The notes: generated from the letters alone by a model not told the origin. Positions 42,140 through 51,540 are shown, numbered from the stretch's first letter. The stretch: DNA of 64,000 nt from Proteiniborus sp. MB09-C3 (GCF_030263895.1 NZ_CP127161.1:1054001-1118000); one strand, 5' to 3'. Numbers and translations: made by a program.

Positions 42140-42910
42140 ATGGGTGAAACATTAATTAAAACTGAAAAATTAGGCATAAGTTTCGGAGCCCATAAAGCAG
42201 TATACAACGTGGATCTCGAATTAGAGAAAAATGTGTTTACTACCATCCTCGGTCCAAATGGAGCAGGTAAGACAACCTTATTTAATTTAATAAGTGGTCT
42301 TTTAAAACCAACAGATGGGAAAATATATTTTAAAGGGACGGACATCACTAGTCTGTCCCCTATTGACCGAGTTAAGATGGGCATGGGTCGATCATTTCAA
42401 TTGACAAATGTTTTTCCAAGTCTAACAGCATATGAGAATGTTAGATTATCTATGCAAGCACGTGAAAACATTGGTTACAAGATTTTTACTGACCATAGAA
42501 AATTTAAGCAGTTGAATAAGAAAACAGATGAGATACTAGAGAGAATATTGTTAATAGACAAAAAAGACTTTAGAGCAAGTGAATTAAGTCATGGTGAGCA
42601 AAGAAAACTGGAGTTGGGCATGGTTTTAGCTCTTGAACCAGAAGTTTTATTATTAGATGAACCTACTGCTGGTATGGCCATAGAAGAAGTGCCAACAATG
42701 ATAGATATTCTTCAGGATACGAAGAAACAAGGAACTACTATAATTCTAATTGAGCATAAAATGGATATGGTGAAGACGTTATCGGATAAATTGATTATCA
42801 TAGTAAATGGCATGAAGCTAATAGAGGGAGACCCAGAGACTGTTTCAAAGGACCCTGAAGTACTAAAAGCATATTTGGGAGGAGGGGTTCTAAATGACAT
42901 CAATTCTTAA
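42140..42910 (+). CDS. livG: branched-chain-amino-acid-type ABC transporter ATPase LivG
   Basis: A 256-residue ABC ATPase of the LivG type. Walker A GPNGAGKTT (about 36-44), signature LSHGEQRKLELGM (about 152-164), Walker B VLLLDEPTAGM (about 171-181) and the LivG-typical LIEHKMDMV with the switch His. The open frame has an ATG at 42131, but this abuts the AAAGG site; the ATG at 42140 has proper spacing. It overlaps livF by 17 bases. Confidence 0.94.
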   Translation: MGETLIKTEKLGISFGAHKAVYNVDLELEKNVFTTILGPNGAGKTTLFNLISGLLKPTDGKIYFKGTDITSLSPIDRVKMGMGRSFQLTNVFPSLTAYENVRLSMQARENIGYKIFTDHRKFKQLNKKTDEILERILLIDKKDFRASELSHGEQRKLELGMVLALEPEVLLLDEPTAGMAIEEVPTMIDILQDTKKQGTTIILIEHKMDMVKTLSDKLIIIVNGMKLIEGDPETVSKDPEVLKAYLGGGVLNDINS

Positions 42911-43598
42911 AGTAGAGGATTTAGTTTCGTATATTGGACTATATACAATACTTCAAGGAGTAAATGTAGAGGTTGAAAAAGGAGAGGCTATTGCAATACT
43001 GGGGAGAAATGGTGCAGGAAAAACCACTTTTCTAAAATCTATTATGGGATTAGTAAATACAAGAAGTGGATCAATTTTGCTAGAAAATGAATCCTTAGTA
43101 GGTATGCCAACTTATAATATAGCCAAGAAGGGAATAGGATATGTTCCTGAAGACTACGGAGTATTTGATGAATTGACTATAGAGGAAAATCTGAGATTGT
43201 CCGTTCGAAAGGATACTAATGATGGGAAGGACAGGATAGCTAAAGTATTTGATTTATTTCCAGACTTAAAAATTGCTTATAAGAGATTAGCCAAGACTCT
43301 TAGTGGCGGTCAGCGACAAATGTTATCTATATCAAGATCATTAGTCAATGATAACAAGATAATCTTAATTGATGAGCCTAGTAAAGGGCTAGCACCTGTT
43401 ATCATTGAAAGCCTTGGTCTGGCTCTAAGAGAAATTAGCAAGGAGAGTACAATTCTATTAGTGGAGCAAAACTTTTCTTTGGCTTGTGCTGTAGCATCCA
43501 GGTACTACATTATTGATGAAGGAAAAACAGTGCTTAATGGAACTATTAAAGACTTAATCAAGGATAAAGAGCTACAAGCAAAGCACCTTGGTATTTAG
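42894..43598 (+). CDS. livF: branched-chain-amino-acid-type ABC transporter ATPase LivF
   Basis: A 234-residue ABC ATPase, shorter than LivG as usual. Walker A GRNGAGKTTF (about 37-46), GYVPEDYGVFDELTIEENL, signature LSGGQRQMLSISRSL (about 137-151), Walker B IILIDEPSKGLAP (about 157-169) and LVEQNFSLA. AGGAGGGG precedes the ATG. It pairs with LivG to power the importer. Confidence 0.94.
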   Translation: MTSILKVEDLVSYIGLYTILQGVNVEVEKGEAIAILGRNGAGKTTFLKSIMGLVNTRSGSILLENESLVGMPTYNIAKKGIGYVPEDYGVFDELTIEENLRLSVRKDTNDGKDRIAKVFDLFPDLKIAYKRLAKTLSGGQRQMLSISRSLVNDNKIILIDEPSKGLAPVIIESLGLALREISKESTILLVEQNFSLACAVASRYYIIDEGKTVLNGTIKDLIKDKELQAKHLGI

Positions 43599-43612
43599 AG
43601 GGAGAGGATACT

Positions 43613-44479
43613 ATGGATATTTTCTTAACACTTATAATCAACGGTTTGTCAGAGGGAGCATTGATTTTTTTAATGGCCTCAGGTTTATCTATTATTTGTG
43701 GTTTAATGGGAGTTGTAAATTTCTCTCATGGTACCTTGTTCATATGGGGTGGATATACCTTTGTATGGATTTATAAGATGACCAATAGCTTTGTATTAGG
43801 GATACTAGTAGCTGTTATCTCTGTATTCCTGTTAGGAATAATTTTTGAAAGGTTTTTTGTCAATAAAGTGTATGGAAATGCACCGGCACAGATACTGATA
43901 ACACTAGGACTCCAGATTATATTCACAGATTTAGTGCGTTTATTCTGGGGAGCTACACCAATTGCAGTAGGCAGACCAGCATATTTGGCAGGGACTACTA
44001 TAATCGGCGGAGTTACTATAGTTCATTATAGGATATTTCTAATTGTTGTAGGGCTAATAGTGGCATTTGCTGTTGGCTATATATTAAATAATAGTAAGGC
44101 TGGTATGGTAATAAGAGCAGGAGTTCAAAGGCCAGATATGGTTCAGGCATTGGGAATTAATATAAAGCTATACTTTACATTAGTATTTGCAGCAGGAGCT
44201 GCATTAGCAGGACTAGGAGGTGCTCTTTATGCTCCTTTAGTAGGAAATGTAGTATCTACAGCAGGAGCTTATAATCAGATATTAGCCTTTATTGTGGTAG
44301 TTATAGGAGGACTAGGAAACTTTGTTGGTACAGCAAAAGGGTGTATTTTCCTAGGTATAATGGGATCCTTTGTTGCCTGGTTCGCTCCGCCTCTAGCTGT
44401 TGTAGCTAATGTTGGTTTGATGGCAGTAGTATTAGCCCTTAAACCAGAAGGATTATTTGGAACGGCGGTGAAGAAATGA
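43613..44479 (+). CDS. livH: branched-chain-amino-acid-type ABC transporter permease LivH
   Basis: A 288-residue permease with about eight membrane helices. It begins LIINGLSEGALIFLMASGLS and has the family feature MGVVNFSHGTLFIWGGY (about 33-49), and a C-terminal GGLGNFVGTAKGCIFLG loop for ATPase contact. GAGGGAGAG precedes the ATG. It ends with a four-base overlap with livM. Confidence 0.94.
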   Translation: MDIFLTLIINGLSEGALIFLMASGLSIICGLMGVVNFSHGTLFIWGGYTFVWIYKMTNSFVLGILVAVISVFLLGIIFERFFVNKVYGNAPAQILITLGLQIIFTDLVRLFWGATPIAVGRPAYLAGTTIIGGVTIVHYRIFLIVVGLIVAFAVGYILNNSKAGMVIRAGVQRPDMVQALGINIKLYFTLVFAAGAALAGLGGALYAPLVGNVVSTAGAYNQILAFIVVVIGGLGNFVGTAKGCIFLGIMGSFVAWFAPPLAVVANVGLMAVVLALKPEGLFGTAVKK

Positions 44480-45501
44480 AAACATTGGGAAAAGACATAG
44501 ATAGAAGAGGTTCAATAGCTTTAATCGTTTTATTTATTATTTTGTTAATAGTTCCAAAGTTTTCTTCATATACTTCTTTAAATCTTTTTACAAGAATATA
44601 TATTTTGTCAGTGTATGCTATGAGTTATGATATACTAAGAGGGTATACAGGTTTTATAAACTTAGGACATGCTGCTTTCTTCGGAGGAGGAGCATACATA
44701 GGAGGAATACTCTTTAAACAACTTCAACCAACCTTCCCAGTATTTTTACTAGCAATTATAGTGACGGTAATATATTCATCATTAGGTGCCTATCTTATGG
44801 GAAAAATCTCATTAAGAAAGGGTGGTAGTGTACTTACTGCTACGATGATAACGTTAGCACTAGGAGAAATAGTAAGAAATACTGCAGAAAAATGGAGAAG
44901 TGTTACAAATGGAGCAGATGGGCTTACATTTGAAATTCCAGGTTTTTTTCAAAATAGGTTTGCATACTATTATGTTGCCTTAATATTTTTAGTTGTAATG
45001 GCAATAGCTTTGAGAAAATTTATTATGTCTCCTGCTGGAAGAGTATTGCTTGCTATTCGTGAAAATGAGCAAAGAGTAGAATTTTTAGGATATAATGTTG
45101 AAAAATATAAATTGATTTCCTTGCAAGTTGCAGCTATTGCTGGAGGACTTGCAGGGATAATGTTTGGAATATTCAATAGATTTGCTAATACAGAGCTATT
45201 GAGCACAAATCAAACAATAAATGCATTATTATATACATTAGTTGGTGGCACTGGAACACTATATGGTGGAATTGTCGGCAGCACAGTAGTAAATCTATTC
45301 CAGAACTTTTTATTAAATCTTCGTCATATACATCCTATTTTTGAAAGATGGTTAATATTTTCAGGTGCTTTATATGTTGTAGTAGTTTTATTTATGCCAA
45401 AGGGTATAGTTGGTCTATGGCTTCAATATTTTGAAAACAAGACTAGAAAAAAACGAAAAGTACTAGAGTTAGAAAAAAGTTCTAGTAAACAATCTGTCTG
45501 A
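44476..45501 (+). CDS. livM: branched-chain-amino-acid-type ABC transporter permease LivM
   Basis: A 341-residue permease with about ten hydrophobic helices. Markers are YDILRGYTGFINLGHAAFFG (about 51-70), LLAIRENEQRVEFLGYN (about 190-206) and LVGGTGTLYGGIVGS (about 255-269). It overlaps livH by four bases (ATGA). A charged C-terminal tail (RKKRKVLELEKSSSKQ) ends it. thl follows after 22 bases, suggesting one transcript for uptake and catabolism. Confidence 0.94.
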   Translation: MKTLGKDIDRRGSIALIVLFIILLIVPKFSSYTSLNLFTRIYILSVYAMSYDILRGYTGFINLGHAAFFGGGAYIGGILFKQLQPTFPVFLLAIIVTVIYSSLGAYLMGKISLRKGGSVLTATMITLALGEIVRNTAEKWRSVTNGADGLTFEIPGFFQNRFAYYYVALIFLVVMAIALRKFIMSPAGRVLLAIRENEQRVEFLGYNVEKYKLISLQVAAIAGGLAGIMFGIFNRFANTELLSTNQTINALLYTLVGGTGTLYGGIVGSTVVNLFQNFLLNLRHIHPIFERWLIFSGALYVVVVLFMPKGIVGLWLQYFENKTRKKRKVLELEKSSSKQSV

Positions 45502-45523
45502 AAATACAAAATGAGGTGATTTT

Positions 45524-46702
45524 ATGAGAGAGGTAGTAATAGTTGGTGCTGCAAGAACACCAATAGGAAGCTTTGGCGGCAGTTTAGCTTCGCTATCTGC
45601 AATTGACCTAGGAGTTATTGCAGCTAAAGAAGCAATTAAGAGGGCAGGCATAAAGCCTGAAATCATTGATGAGGTCATCATTGGTAACGTTTTATCAGCA
45701 GGATTAGGTCAAAACCCAGCAAGACAAGTTGCTATAGGAGCAGGACTTCCAGATGCTATACCTGCAACCACAATAAACAAAGTATGTGGCTCAGGGCTAA
45801 GAACAGTAAGTATGGCAGCTCAGTTCATTATGCTAGGAGATGCAGATGTAATACTGGCAGGAGGAACAGAAAGCATGTCAAATGCACCTTATTTGATCCC
45901 AGGAGCAAGATGGGGACAGAGAATGGGAGATGGGAAAATAGTAGACTACATGGTTCATGATGGATTAACAGACATATTCAACAACTATCACATGGGAATC
46001 ACAGCAGAAAATATAGCAGAACAGTGGAATATTACCAGAGAGGATCAAGATAAGTTCTCATTAGAAAGCCAAATCAGAGCAGAAAGAGCACAAAAAGAAG
46101 GAAAGTTCAAAGACGAAATAGTCCCAGTAGAAGTACCACAAAGAAAAGGAGATCCAATAATTGTAGCAGACGATGAGTATCCAAAGCATGGCACTACAAT
46201 AGAAAATCTAGCAAAATTAAGACCAGCATTTAAAAAAGATGGAACAGTAACAGCAGGAAATGCATCAGGAATAAACGACGGAGCAGCAATTCTAATAATC
46301 ATGTCAAAAGAAAAAGCAGAAGAATTAGGATTAAAACCATTAGTTACAATAAAATCCTACGCATCAGCAGGAGTAGATCCAAAGATAATGGGATATGGTC
46401 CAGTACCAGCAACTAAAAAAGCACTAGAAAGAGCAGGACTTACAGTAGAAGATTTAGACTTAATAGAAGCAAACGAAGCGTTTGCAGCACAATCAGTATC
46501 AGTAGTAAAGGATTTAGGATTAAATCCTGAGAAAGTAAACGTAAATGGTGGAGCAATAGCATTAGGTCACCCAATAGGGGCCTCAGGAGCAAGAATCCTA
46601 ATATCCCTAATATATGAAATGAACAGAAGAGAAGCAAAAACAGGTTTAGCAACACTTTGTATAGGTGGAGGACAAGGAACAGCTGTTATAGTGGAAAGAT
46701 AG
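45524..46702 (+). CDS. thlA: acetyl-CoA acetyltransferase (thiolase)
   Basis: A 392-residue thiolase that condenses or cleaves acetyl-CoA/acetoacetyl-CoA. Catalytic Cys88 in [10 protein letters not shown], the [17 protein letters not shown] block with catalytic His (about 344-360) and the second Cys in [12 protein letters not shown] near the C-terminus. AGGTGA precedes the ATG. The first 420 bases have ordinary codon use for this window; the remainder shifts to A-ending codons like the mmd genes. Together with the reductase downstream it could form 3-hydroxyacyl-CoA, or cleave 3-ketoacyl-CoA from amino acids imported by the liv system. Confidence 0.95.
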   Translation: MREVVIVGAARTPIGSFGGSLASLSAIDLGVIAAKEAIKRAGIKPEIIDEVIIGNVLSAGLGQNPARQVAIGAGLPDAIPATTINKVCGSGLRTVSMAAQFIMLGDADVILAGGTESMSNAPYLIPGARWGQRMGDGKIVDYMVHDGLTDIFNNYHMGITAENIAEQWNITREDQDKFSLESQIRAERAQKEGKFKDEIVPVEVPQRKGDPIIVADDEYPKHGTTIENLAKLRPAFKKDGTVTAGNASGINDGAAILIIMSKEKAEELGLKPLVTIKSYASAGVDPKIMGYGPVPATKKALERAGLTVEDLDLIEANEAFAAQSVSVVKDLGLNPEKVNVNGGAIALGHPIGASGARILISLIYEMNRREAKTGLATLCIGGGQGTAVIVER

Positions 46703-46729
46703 CACGAGACCGTTAGGCTTGTGACTATT
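46699..46729 (+). repeat. duplicated hairpin, unit 1 (thlA-fabG gap)
   Basis: ATAG...CTAT with an inner CACGAG/CTTGTG stem. The loop region is nearly the same as in unit 2 (46764-46794). Confidence 0.5.
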
Positions 46730-46750
46730 ATATATAAAATTATCAAATAA

Positions 46751-46804
46751 TGAGTTGAGAAATAGCATGAGACTGCAAAAGGCTTGTGACTATTTCTCAA
46801 CTCA
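46751..46804 (+). repeat. duplicated hairpin, unit 2, with 14-base perfect stem
   Basis: GAGTTGAGAAATAG (46752-46765) pairs perfectly with CTATTTCTCAACTC (46790-46803); inside, CATGAG/CTTGTG continues the stem. No T run follows, so it is more likely an mRNA-processing or stability hairpin than a terminator. Confidence 0.6.
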
Positions 46805-46835
46805 AAAAAGTTTAAAAATACAGGGAGGGTTTTAT

Positions 46836-47555
46836 ATGAGATTAAAAGATAAGGTTGCTGTAATAACAGGAGGAGCAAGAGGATTAGGGGGAGCAATGGC
46901 AGAGCTGTTTGCTAAAGAAGGTGCAAAGGTAGTAGCAGTAGATATGGGTGAGCTTTCCTATTCAAATCCTAATGTAGAAGGATACGTATTAAATGTTACT
47001 GACACAGAAAAATGCAAAGAATTTTTTGACTATGTTACAAAGAAGTATGGAAAAATTGATGTATTAGTTAATAATGCAGGAATCACAAGAGATACATTGA
47101 CAAGAAAAATGACAGATGAACAATGGGATATGGTAATAGACGTAAATCTAAAAGGTGTATTTAATCTAACTAGATACATTGGACCACATATGCAGGCAAA
47201 TGGAGGAGGCTCTATTATAAATATTTCTTCTGTTGTAGGAGAATATGGAAACATAGGTCAAGCAAACTATGCTGCTACAAAAGCTGGTATTATAGGTCTT
47301 ACTAAGACATGGGCAAAGGAATTTGCTATGAAGGGTGGAAATGTTAGAGTTAATGCAATTGCACCAGGTTATACAATGACAGATATATTGAAAACTGTTC
47401 CACAAGATTTATTAGATAAGTTTGCAGCACAGACTATGCTTGGAAGATTAGCACAGCCAGAAGAAATTGCATACCCAGCACTATTCCTTGCTTCAGATGA
47501 AGCTTCATATGTAACAGGCCATGTACTTAGCGTAAATGGTGGAATGAGACTATAA
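46836..47555 (+). CDS. FabG-like short-chain dehydrogenase (3-oxoacyl or acetoacetyl-CoA reductase)
   Basis: A 239-residue short-chain dehydrogenase. Cofactor loop TGGARGLGGAM (about 11-21), NNAGITRDTL (about 83-92), catalytic Ser in INISSVVGEYGN and Tyr/Lys in YAATKAG, and the C-terminal SYVTGHVLSVNGGMRL characteristic of FabG. The open frame reaches back to 46755 through the hairpin, but AGGGAGGG lies just before the ATG at 46836. Next to thiolase rather than fatty-acid genes, a role as acetoacetyl-CoA reductase is as likely as fatty-acid synthesis. Confidence 0.9.
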   Translation: MRLKDKVAVITGGARGLGGAMAELFAKEGAKVVAVDMGELSYSNPNVEGYVLNVTDTEKCKEFFDYVTKKYGKIDVLVNNAGITRDTLTRKMTDEQWDMVIDVNLKGVFNLTRYIGPHMQANGGGSIINISSVVGEYGNIGQANYAATKAGIIGLTKTWAKEFAMKGGNVRVNAIAPGYTMTDILKTVPQDLLDKFAAQTMLGRLAQPEEIAYPALFLASDEASYVTGHVLSVNGGMRL

Positions 47556-47556
47556 A

Positions 47557-47716
47557 GCAGTCTCGCAACTCAAATTTATTTGTTTGCTATCGCTCACATA
47601 AATTTGGTTCTAACGGACACTCCTATCATAAACCTACAACAGGGTTGGCGTTCGTTGCGTTTGACCTACCTACGATTTTTCGATAGAGGCATTCGAAAAA
47701 ATCGGGTTAGGTCATA
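47557..47716. repeat. dispersed intergenic palindrome family, copy C (longest, inverted)
   Basis: In inverse orientation to the other copies. It has the TGACCTAACCCGATTTT hairpin, the CAAATTTATGTGAGCGATAGC hairpin and an extra module of about 40 bases between them (47606-47645, GGTTCTAACGGACACTC) that is missing from the copy at 51277 but is closely similar to 13693-13709 in the rRNA leader. Confidence 0.8.
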
Positions 47717-47742
47717 AAAAGAGTTAAACTTGCTTTTAAGTA

Positions 47743-47784
47743 AAAAAGCCTGCTTGATATAATAAAGTGTCAAGCAGGCTTTTT
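47743..47784. terminator. bidirectional intrinsic terminator between fabG-like gene and hisC
   Basis: AAAAAGCCTGCTTGA pairs with TCAAGCAGGCTTTTT, perfect 15-base arms, T runs on both strands, between converging genes. Confidence 0.95.
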
Positions 47785-47795
47785 CAATATTACTT

Positions 47796-48878
47796 TTATT
47801 TTCCAAGAACCTCTATAAGCTTTTCGATAAATAATCTATTTTCATCCATAGTCCCTATACTAACTCTTATCCAATCTCCAGCCATAGGTCTTATGATAAC
47901 TCCCCTTTTTTGAAGCTCGACAAATACTTCGTTTCCATTTCTTTCAACATTAACGAATATGTGATTTGTCTCAGATGGAGCGTATTTTAGATTTAATTTA
48001 TTAAACTCTTCATAGAGATAGTTTTTACCTTCCACATTCATTTCGTAGGTTTTCTTTAGAAAATCTTCGTCTTCTAAGGCTGCGATTGCAGCGACTTGTG
48101 CTAATGTATTTACATTAAAGGGTCCCCTTACCTTATTTATATTTGAAATTATTTCTTCACTTGCCATAGTATATCCTACTCTCAATGCGGCAAGTCCATA
48201 AATTTTTGAAAACGTTTTCAAGATAATGATATTCGGATACTTGTCTAGCAATGGGAGACTATTTCTAGGATAATCATCTCTAGTTACGAATTCATTGTAC
48301 GCTTCATCATAAACTACAATTATGTTTTCAGGTACCTTATCTAAGAAATCGACTAATTCTCTTTTGGTAAACATTGTTCCAGTAGGGTTATTTGGATTGC
48401 ATAGCCAAATAAGCTTTGTCTTTTCTGTTATGGCATCTAACATGCCCTTAAGGTCATAAGTCCAGTCTACTAAAGGTACTATGACAGGCTTTGCTCCCAT
48501 CATCATAGTAGTAGATATGTATCTTGGAAAAGTTACGTCAGCCATTATTACTTCGTTATCCTTCTTAAAGAAGGTTTTAGCAAGAAGATCCATCATTTCA
48601 TCTAAACCACTGCTTAGTATAATTTTATTGACACTAAGATTTAATTTTTTGGAAAGAGCTTCTTTCAATAATGTACAGTTTCCATCTGGATATAAGGCCA
48701 GCTTATCTAAGGCATTCTTAATTGCCTCTATTGCTTTAGGTGAACAACCAAGTGGATTTTCATTTGATGCAAGCTTTATTACATCTTGCAATCCATATTC
48801 CCTTTTTACATCGTCTATTGGTTTACCTGGCTTGTAAGGACTTAAATTAGCAAGCTCTTCTCTAAACTGAATTGACAA
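47796..48878 (-). CDS. hisC: histidinol-phosphate aminotransferase (HisC family)
   Basis: A 360-residue fold-type I PLP enzyme. It begins with the HisC-like NLSPYKPGKPIDDVKREYG, and shows ASNENPLGCSP (about 36-46), CNPNNPTGT (about 158-166), VYDEAYNEF (about 188-196), and the PLP lysine in TFSKIYGLAALRVGY (about 217-231). HisC transfers an amino group to imidazole-acetol phosphate; related enzymes act on aromatic amino acids. No other his gene is here, so the role in histidine synthesis is inferred from family. The start is TTG with AGGGGGC upstream. No T-box was seen in its leader. Confidence 0.9.
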   Translation of the reverse strand: MSIQFREELANLSPYKPGKPIDDVKREYGLQDVIKLASNENPLGCSPKAIEAIKNALDKLALYPDGNCTLLKEALSKKLNLSVNKIILSSGLDEMMDLLAKTFFKKDNEVIMADVTFPRYISTTMMMGAKPVIVPLVDWTYDLKGMLDAITEKTKLIWLCNPNNPTGTMFTKRELVDFLDKVPENIIVVYDEAYNEFVTRDDYPRNSLPLLDKYPNIIILKTFSKIYGLAALRVGYTMASEEIISNINKVRGPFNVNTLAQVAAIAALEDEDFLKKTYEMNVEGKNYLYEEFNKLNLKYAPSETNHIFVNVERNGNEVFVELQKRGVIIRPMAGDWIRVSIGTMDENRLFIEKLIEVLGK

Positions 48879-49163
48879 ATATAACGCCCCCTTATATTTA
48901 AAATTAAAAGTTGTAATTTAATATAATTATAGCATAATTCTGAATAGTTCTTTTAGATATTTCATTTTATTAACAAATAAACAGTAAAAAATATGTTTTA
49001 GAATAAAAATGCAGAAAATGGGGATATTTTCTATATGGAAATAATAATAAGATAGTGACATTAAAATAATAAAAAAGAAGGTATTTAAAAATATGTGTAG
49101 AATTATAAATATTAACAATTGTCTGAAAAAGTCAAAATTATAATCATGCAAGGGGGAAGTTAG

Positions 49164-51227
49164 ATGAAGGAATATCAAACTGACAAAATAAGAAACGTAG
49201 CTTTTTTAGGTCATGGAAGTTGTGGTAAAACTACATTAACAGAAGCCATATTATTTGCAGCAGGATTAGCAAAAAGAAAGGGTAGAGTAGAAGATGGAAA
49301 TACTACTTCCGACTATGACAAAGAGGAGATTGCAAGACAATTTTCTATAGGAACTTCTATAATCCCAGTGGAGTGGAGGGATATAAAATATAATATTTTA
49401 GATACTCCAGGATATTTTGATTTTGTAGGTGAAGTAAATAGTGCTTTAAGAGTGGCGGCAGGAGCAGTACTAATCGAAGATGCTTCAGCAGGAATAGAAG
49501 TAGGCTTTGAGAAGGCTTGGAGCTACACAGAAAAAGCAAGGAAGCCAAAGATAATTTTTCTAAACAAGATGGATAAAGAAAACATTAACTATGATAAGCT
49601 CATTAACGAACTTAGAGACAAGTTTGGCAATAAAATAGTACCTTTTGCAGTTCCTATAGGTGAATCTGAATCCTTTAAAGGATTTGTTAATATAGTTGAT
49701 ATGGTTGGTAGGGTATACAACGGAAAAGACTGTACAGATGCGCCTGTGCCAGAGGGCATGGAAAGTACAATAGAGCCTCTTAGAGAAATGCTTATGGAAT
49801 CAGTAGCAGAAGCTGATGAAGCACTTATGGAAAAATATTTTGAAGGTGAAGCCTTTACAGTAGAAGAAATTCGTACTGGACTTAGAAAAGGCGTGTTAAA
49901 TTGTGACTTAGTTCCAGTGGTTATAGGCTCTGCTCAAAATAATATTGGAATTCATACTCTTCTTGACGTGATAAATGCTTACTTGCCCTCACCAAGTGAT
50001 ATTGGCGCTTATGAGGGAATTAAGCCTGACACAACAGACAAAGTACAAAGAAAAATAAGCAAGAGCGAACCGTTTTCCGCGTTCGTATTTAAGACTATAG
50101 TAGACCCATTTGTAGGTAAAATCTCATTATTTAATGTATGTTCGGGAAAATTAGCAAAAGATATGGACGTATTAAATACAAATAAGGATGAAACTGAAAG
50201 AATAGGCAGCTTGTTCCTATTGAGAGGAAAAAATCAAATAGAAGTTAGTGAACTAGTTGCAGGAGATATAGGTGCCACAGCTAAGCTTCAGTTTACAGAA
50301 ACAGGAGATACTATCTGTGATAAAAATGCTCCTGTACAATATGAGAAAATAAAATATCCAGAACCATGCCTATTTTTAGCTGTAGAACCAAAGACTAAAG
50401 GCGATGAGGAAAAGATAGGCTCTTCTCTTACTAGAATGACTGAGGAGGACCCAACCTTCATTGTTCAAAGAAATGCAGAGACAAAACAGTTGTTAATAGG
50501 TGGTCAGGGCAATATGCAGCTTGCTGTTATCACTAATAAGCTAAAGAATATATTTGGTGTAGAGGTAGAGCTTAAGGATCCAAGAGTTCCTTACAGAGAG
50601 ACTATAAAAGGCATATCAAGCGTTCAAGGAAAGCATAAGAAACAATCTGGTGGTGCAGGACAGTACGGTGATGTTCATATAAGATTTGAACCTTCACAAT
50701 CAGATTTTGAATTTGATGAAGAGATATTCGGTGGAGCAGTACCTAGACAATATATTCCGGCAGTAGAAAAAGGCTTGAGGGAATCTATTGAAAAGGGAGT
50801 ATTAGCTGGATATCCTGTAGTTAACATGAAGGCTGTATTATTTGATGGCTCATATCACCCTGTTGACTCAAATGAAATGGCATTTAAGATTGCTGCTTCA
50901 CTTGCATTCAAGAAAGGAATGGAGCAAGCTAAACCAGTATTGCTAGAGCCTATTGTGAAAGTTGAGATACTTATCCCTGAGGATTATATGGGAGATATAA
51001 TGGGAGATATGAATAAGAGAAGAGGTAGAATATTAGGAATGGAGCAGCAAGAAGATGGGAATCAGCTTGTAATTGCAGAAGCTCCACAAACAGAAATGTT
51101 CAAATACGCAATAGACTTAAGATCAATGACTCAAGCAAGAGGCAGCTTCAGAATGGAATTTGCCAGATACGATGAAGTACCTCAAAATATCAGCGAAAAA
51201 ATAATTGCTGAATCAAAGGCTGAATAA
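49164..51227 (+). CDS. EF-G-like translational GTPase (FusA2 type)
   Basis: A 687-residue five-domain GTPase related to elongation factor G. G1 GHGSCGKT at residues 16-23, G3 DTPGYFDF near 80, G4 NKMD near 134, domain II with GDIGATAKL, domain IV with VHIRFEP and GSYHPVDSNEMAFK, and domain V with MGDIMGDMNKRRGRILGM. The P-loop and the shortened switch differ from canonical FusA, and the gene is not beside rpsL/rpsG/tuf, so it is the EF-G-like paralogue whose role is unclear. AAGGGGG precedes the ATG. It is a single-gene unit. Confidence 0.92.
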   Translation: MKEYQTDKIRNVAFLGHGSCGKTTLTEAILFAAGLAKRKGRVEDGNTTSDYDKEEIARQFSIGTSIIPVEWRDIKYNILDTPGYFDFVGEVNSALRVAAGAVLIEDASAGIEVGFEKAWSYTEKARKPKIIFLNKMDKENINYDKLINELRDKFGNKIVPFAVPIGESESFKGFVNIVDMVGRVYNGKDCTDAPVPEGMESTIEPLREMLMESVAEADEALMEKYFEGEAFTVEEIRTGLRKGVLNCDLVPVVIGSAQNNIGIHTLLDVINAYLPSPSDIGAYEGIKPDTTDKVQRKISKSEPFSAFVFKTIVDPFVGKISLFNVCSGKLAKDMDVLNTNKDETERIGSLFLLRGKNQIEVSELVAGDIGATAKLQFTETGDTICDKNAPVQYEKIKYPEPCLFLAVEPKTKGDEEKIGSSLTRMTEEDPTFIVQRNAETKQLLIGGQGNMQLAVITNKLKNIFGVEVELKDPRVPYRETIKGISSVQGKHKKQSGGAGQYGDVHIRFEPSQSDFEFDEEIFGGAVPRQYIPAVEKGLRESIEKGVLAGYPVVNMKAVLFDGSYHPVDSNEMAFKIAASLAFKKGMEQAKPVLLEPIVKVEILIPEDYMGDIMGDMNKRRGRILGMEQQEDGNQLVIAEAPQTEMFKYAIDLRSMTQARGSFRMEFARYDEVPQNISEKIIAESKAE

Positions 51228-51244
51228 AAATAATATATAAAGAT

Positions 51245-51276
51245 AAGGGAGCACTAGAAAATGGTGCTCCCTTTTT
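51245..51276 (+). terminator. intrinsic terminator after the EF-G-like gene
   Basis: AAGGGAGCAC with GTGCTCCCTTTTT. Confidence 0.9.
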
Positions 51277-51395
51277 ATGACCTAACCCGATTTTCTGAAT
51301 GCTTCTATCAGAAAATCGATGGTAGGTCAAACGTAACGAGCGCCAAATTTATGTGAGCGATAGCGAGCAAATAAATTTGTGCAGCGAGACTACGG
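51277..51395. repeat. dispersed intergenic palindrome family, copy D
   Basis: First hairpin (51279-51325): GACCTA, CCGATTTTCTGA pairs with TCAGAAAATCG and TAGGTC. Second hairpin (about 51343-51380): CAAATTTAT/ATAAATTTG around GAGCGATAGCGAGC. The first 64 bases are repeated exactly at 51399-51462. Confidence 0.85.
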
Positions 51396-51398
51396 AAA

Positions 51399-51462
51399 AT
51401 GACCTAACCCGATTTTCTGAATGCTTCTATCAGAAAATCGATGGTAGGTCAAACGTAACGAG
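51399..51462. repeat. dispersed intergenic palindrome family, copy E
   Basis: Identical to 51277-51340 over 64 bases, giving a direct repeat with a period of 122 bases. Only the first hairpin is present. Confidence 0.85.
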
Positions 51463-51504
51463 ACTGGGATTTTTAAATTTTATGATGAATAATTAAAATA
51501 ATTC

Positions 51505-51532
51505 TTGAAAAAAATTATAAAAGATATAAAAT
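51505..51532 (+). promoter_or_regulatory. predicted promoter of the ctsR operon
   Basis: TTGAAA-N16-TAAAAT. The expected start near 51539 lies at the edge of the operator below. Confidence 0.55.
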
Positions 51533-51540
51533 ATTAGTAA

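Noticed and set aside
43588-43776. ORF of 62 aa overlapping livF and livH
   Set aside because: Out of frame with livH, whose helices and motifs are clear; no separate ribosome site.
51277-51462. CRISPR-like array from repeated units
   Set aside because: Only two exact units, each a long palindrome with a 58-base interval, no cas genes; it is part of the dispersed repeat family.
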